Source of the DNA: Alphaproteobacteria bacterium
GTDB lineage: Bacteria > Pseudomonadota > Alphaproteobacteria > JAJFFI01
Assembly: GCA_021776755.1 (NCBI GenBank)
Contig: JAJFFI010000484.1
Location: 1-7,486 of the forward strand
DNA: 7,486 nt
Direction: 5' to 3'
Part shown: piece after piece, positions 5,771-7,486 of the stretch
Layout of the letters: each line of letters begins with the position of its first letter
Numbering within the stretch: the stretch's first letter is position 1
Translations under genes and position numbers: made by a program
Notes under the pieces: model-generated
Told to the model about the DNA's origin: nothing
Seen by the model: only the letters and a program-made list of their open reading frames with translations
The model's database searches: none

Positions 5771-6423
5771 CAGAACTCTCCCTTCGGGAAATCTAACACG
5801 TTTGCGTTTGCCGTATCAGCGCGGAGCGCCGCGTTGACGAAGCGGCGGATCTCGGCGAGCAGATCATCGGCTTGCGTTTTCTTCCGCACCTTGCCCTTGG
5901 CCAGCGGGCCGATCAGCGGCTCGATCATGGCGCCCACGATGCAATCGGCGGCGATCTCCGTGTTGCGGGGCGGGATCGTGCCTTCGGCAATAGCCGCGTC
6001 CATCAGCGCGCCGAGGATGCGGGCGTAACCCTCGCGCAAGACCAGACGCTCGGCCTCGACGGTCGGGTCCACCGGCTCGGCGATCATCGCGTGGGCCAGC
6101 CGCTGGCCGCGGATTGCGCGGGTCACGAAGACGGAGACCACGGCGTCGAGGCGGGCGAGCGGCGGGCCGTCGGCAGCCGCGGTTTCACTCAGGACCGCCA
6201 GTTCGCGCCGGGCGGCATCCCGCAGAACTTCGGCAAAGAGCTCGGCCTTCGACGGGAAATAGCGGTAGACCGTGCCGGTTGCGATGCCGGCCTCGGCGGC
6301 GACGGCGGCGATGGTCGCGGCCGCGAAGCCACCCCGTGCAATGAGCGCGCGGGCGGCGGCCAGAATCTGGTCCCGGTTATCGGCGAGGCGTTGAGCCACG
6401 GCAGTGGTGCGTCGGTAGGCCAT
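5770..6423 (-). CDS. TetR/AcrR-family transcriptional regulator
   Basis: 217 aa, usual length for the family. The N-terminal DNA-binding domain spans about residues 18-66 (ILAAARALIARGGFAAATIAAVAAEAGIATGTVYRYFPSKAELFAEV), with the recognition helix at GIATGTVYRYF and the conserved YFPSKAELF. The rest is the helical ligand-binding and dimerisation domain, with a basic KGKVRKK near residue 180 and no recognisable ligand signature. The family usually represses its own operon and a divergent gene until a small ligand binds. Here it is the first gene of the minus operon and divergent from the SDR gene, so both are likely targets. It shares one base with the flavoprotein start, implying translational coupling. 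There is no clear ribosome binding site before ATG 6423; a TGAACT/AGTTCA inverted repeat lies 5-18 bases upstream. Family call is firm; effector unknown. Confidence 0.93.
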   Translation of the reverse strand: MAYRRTTAVAQRLADNRDQILAAARALIARGGFAAATIAAVAAEAGIATGTVYRYFPSKAELFAEVLRDAARRELAVLSETAAADGPPLARLDAVVSVFVTRAIRGQRLAHAMIAEPVDPTVEAERLVLREGYARILGALMDAAIAEGTIPPRNTEIAADCIVGAMIEPLIGPLAKGKVRKKTQADDLLAEIRRFVNAALRADTANANVLDFPKGEF

Positions 6424-6427
6424 GATG

Positions 6428-6441
6428 TGAACTCTAGTTCA
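6428..6441. promoter_or_regulatory. Candidate TetR operator 1: TGAACT-CT-AGTTCA
   Basis: Perfect 6-bp arms with a 2-bp centre end 5 bp upstream of the TetR start, where bound protein would block transcription or initiation of the tetR operon. Position next to a tetR gene and the symmetry support an operator; binding by this TetR is inferred. Confidence 0.45.
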
Positions 6442-6462
6442 TTTCTTTAAAAAGTGAAAGTG

Positions 6463-6482
6463 GGTTCATTTTTTGGTGAACC
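6463..6482. promoter_or_regulatory. Candidate TetR operator 2: GGTTCA-N8-TGAACC
   Basis: Perfect 6-bp arms (6463-6468 and 6477-6482) around TTTTTTGG. The half-sites share TGAAC/GTTCA with operator 1, but orientation and spacing differ, so the two may not be equivalent sites. Confidence 0.35.
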
Positions 6483-6497
6483 TGTAGCAAGGGCGGC

Positions 6498-6524
6498 TGG
6501 AGTCCCGCCTGCGCGGGAATGACG
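6498..6524. repeat. REP/dRS3-like dispersed repeat (the 'VIPAQAG' repeat)
   Basis: TGGAGTCCCGCCTGCGCGGG followed by AATGACG contains a TCCCGC/GCGGGA stem (6503-6508, 6513-6518) with loop CTGC. On the minus strand it reads GTCATTCCCGCGCAGGCGGG, a form common as dispersed intergenic repeats in many proteobacteria, where spurious translation gives VIPAQAG. Only one copy is visible here, so its repeat status rests on resemblance. Confidence 0.6.
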
Positions 6525-6548
6525 GCGGTGCTGCCGCAAGAATTGCGT

Positions 6549-6577
6549 TTGAATGCCTGCCATTCAGTTCGTATGAC
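6549..6577 (+). promoter_or_regulatory. Candidate sigma-70 promoter of the SDR gene with inverted repeat TGAATG-N5-CATTCA
   Basis: TTGAAT (6549-6554) and TATGAC (6572-6577) are separated by exactly 17 bp, each matching four of six consensus positions. The start site would fall near 6584, leaving a short leader that includes the ribosome binding site. An inverted repeat, TGAATG (6550-6555) and CATTCA (6561-6566), overlaps the -35 and spacer and shares TGAA/TTCA ends with the TetR operator candidates, so a repressor bound here could block the promoter. Confidence 0.4.
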
Positions 6578-6590
6578 CTTTTGGCGCAAG

Positions 6591-6596
6591 AAGGAG
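6591..6596 (+). promoter_or_regulatory. Ribosome binding site of the SDR gene
   Basis: AAGGAG with 7 nt to the ATG at 6604, the ideal arrangement; it fixes the SDR start. Confidence 0.8.
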
Positions 6597-6603
6597 AAAA
6601 AGC

Positions 6604-7404
6604 ATGGCCGGACGCTTGGCGGGCAAGGTGGCGATTGTGACGGGGGCGGGATCGTCGGGCCCCGGCTGGGGCAATGGCAAGGCGGCATCCGTGCTGTTTG
6701 CCCGCGAAGGCGCGCGGGTCTGCTGTCTCGATATCAACCTGGCCGCGGCCGAAGAAACCGCCGGGATTATCGCCGACGAAGGCGGCGAGGCGTTCGCGCA
6801 TACCGCCGACGTTGCCGACAGCGCGGACGTGAAGGCCGCGGTGGATGCGGCGATGGACCGCTGGGGCCGGATCGACGTGCTGCACAACAATGTCGGCATC
6901 CTGGCACTCGGTGGGCCGGTGGATCTGGACGAGGCCGACTGGGACCGGGTCTCCGATGTGAACCTGAAAAGCCTGTTCCTGACCTGCAAGCATGTGCTGC
7001 CGGTGATGGAAGCGCAGGGCGCGGGCGCGATCGTCAACGTGTCCTCGATCGCCGGCATCCGCTGGACCGGCGTACCCTATGTCGTCTATTCGGCGACCAA
7101 GGGCGCGGCGCTGGCATTCACCCGGTCGGTCGCACTGGAATACGCCGCGCGCGGCATCCGCGCGAACGCGATCCTGCCAGGGCTGATGAACACGCCGATG
7201 ATCGTCGAGCCGCTGAAAGACACCTATGCCGGCGGCGATGTGGGCGAGATGATCCGCATCCGCGACGCGCAATGCCCGACTGGCAAGATGGGCGACGCCT
7301 GGGACGTGGCGCATGCGGCGTTGTTCCTCGCCTCCGACGACGCGAAATACATCACCGGGGCCGAGCTCGTGGTGGACGGCGGGCTGACCTGCAAGGTGTC
7401 CTGA
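6604..7404 (+). CDS. Short-chain dehydrogenase/reductase (SDR) family oxidoreductase
   Basis: 266 aa, normal for classical SDR enzymes, which interconvert alcohols and ketones or aldehydes with NAD(P)(H) in the cytoplasm. The dinucleotide loop is TGAGSSGPGWGNG (13-25), an extended form of TGxxxGxG seen in a subset of SDRs. D43 after the second beta strand (CCLDIN) suggests NAD(H) over NADP(H). Other motifs are NNVG (95-98), N120, catalytic S148 in NVSS, Y162 and K166 in YSATK, LPGLMNTPM (191-199) after the active site, and the C-terminal ITGAELVVDGG (250-260). The catalytic set is complete. It has an excellent AAGGAG ribosome binding site and is divergent from the tetR operon, so TetR control is likely. 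It may act in the same pathway as the HpaB-like enzyme, but the substrate cannot be read. No terminator is visible in the 82 bases that follow. Confidence 0.95.
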   Translation: MAGRLAGKVAIVTGAGSSGPGWGNGKAASVLFAREGARVCCLDINLAAAEETAGIIADEGGEAFAHTADVADSADVKAAVDAAMDRWGRIDVLHNNVGILALGGPVDLDEADWDRVSDVNLKSLFLTCKHVLPVMEAQGAGAIVNVSSIAGIRWTGVPYVVYSATKGAALAFTRSVALEYAARGIRANAILPGLMNTPMIVEPLKDTYAGGDVGEMIRIRDAQCPTGKMGDAWDVAHAALFLASDDAKYITGAELVVDGGLTCKVS

Positions 7405-7455
7405 GGTGCGTTTTCGGGGTGTTAACATCGGACTCACGGAATGGCGGATTTTTGC

Positions 7456-7473
7456 GATTCCGGAATCGATTCC
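7456..7473. repeat. Overlapping palindromes GATTCC-GGAATC-GATTCC
   Basis: GATTCCGGAATC (7456-7467) and GGAATCGATTCC (7462-7473) are both perfect 12-bp palindromes sharing the central 6-mer. A further GGAAT lies at 7438-7442. The array follows the SDR gene and may belong to the control region of the next gene outside the window. Confidence 0.35.
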
Positions 7474-7486
7474 CTGAAAAATGTTA

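Noticed and set aside
4910..6028. Plus-strand ORF of 372 codons opposite the flavoprotein and TetR genes
   Set aside because: It spans the antisense of two recognised genes, and its composition is low-complexity Gly/Val/Ala/His with no domain.
6466..7437. Minus-strand ORF of 323 codons opposite the SDR
   Set aside because: It is antisense to an SDR with full catalytic motifs and runs through the REP-like repeat; it is a shadow frame.

Overview
The window is GC-rich, gene-dense bacterial DNA. Gene content and style point to an alphaproteobacterium: GC-rich codon use, a perfect TTAA-N7-TTAA box of the CtrA type, a Hanks-type kinase whose N-terminal layout I associate with that group, and a dispersed 'VIPAQAG'-type repeat. 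This is inference; there is no rRNA or other phylogenetic marker to confirm it.

Layout. (1) 1-594, plus strand: the C-terminal part of a ManC/AlgA-type bifunctional mannose-1-phosphate guanylyltransferase / mannose-6-phosphate isomerase, cut by the window edge. (2) 595-1160: a region holding a hairpin terminator oriented for the minus strand, a tandem 11-bp repeat forming a CtrA-like box, and a 38-codon minus-strand gene (810-926) for a small hydrophobic protein with a strong ribosome binding site. Its upstream region is shared with the divergent kinase gene and carries a CRP-like inverted repeat and a second inverted repeat. (3) 1161-3377, plus: a transmembrane Ser/Thr protein kinase with three copies of a four-cysteine repeat outside the membrane, joined by Gly/Ser/Thr linkers. 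(4) 3403-6423, minus: an apparent three-gene operon of TetR repressor, HpaB / 4-hydroxybutyryl-CoA-dehydratase-like flavoprotein, and exported Ig-like protein. (5) 6424-6603: the divergent control region with several TGAA/TTCA inverted repeats and a REP-like element. (6) 6604-7404, plus: a short-chain dehydrogenase/reductase (SDR). (7) A short tail with overlapping palindromes.

How the parts may work together. The TetR gene overlaps the flavoprotein start by one base and is divergent from the SDR, so TetR probably controls both sides. The flavoprotein and SDR could act in one catabolic or detoxification route, but no substrate can be read from the sequence. The kinase is alone in its transcription unit and most likely senses something in the periplasm through its cysteine-repeat ectodomain. 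It ends 25 bp from the stop of the convergent Ig-like protein gene. The least ordinary items are the kinase ectodomain, the unlisted small membrane-protein gene beside the CtrA-like box, the dehydratase-like enzyme lacking most of the Fe-S ligands, and the Ig-like gene whose signal peptide lies upstream of its first conventional start codon.
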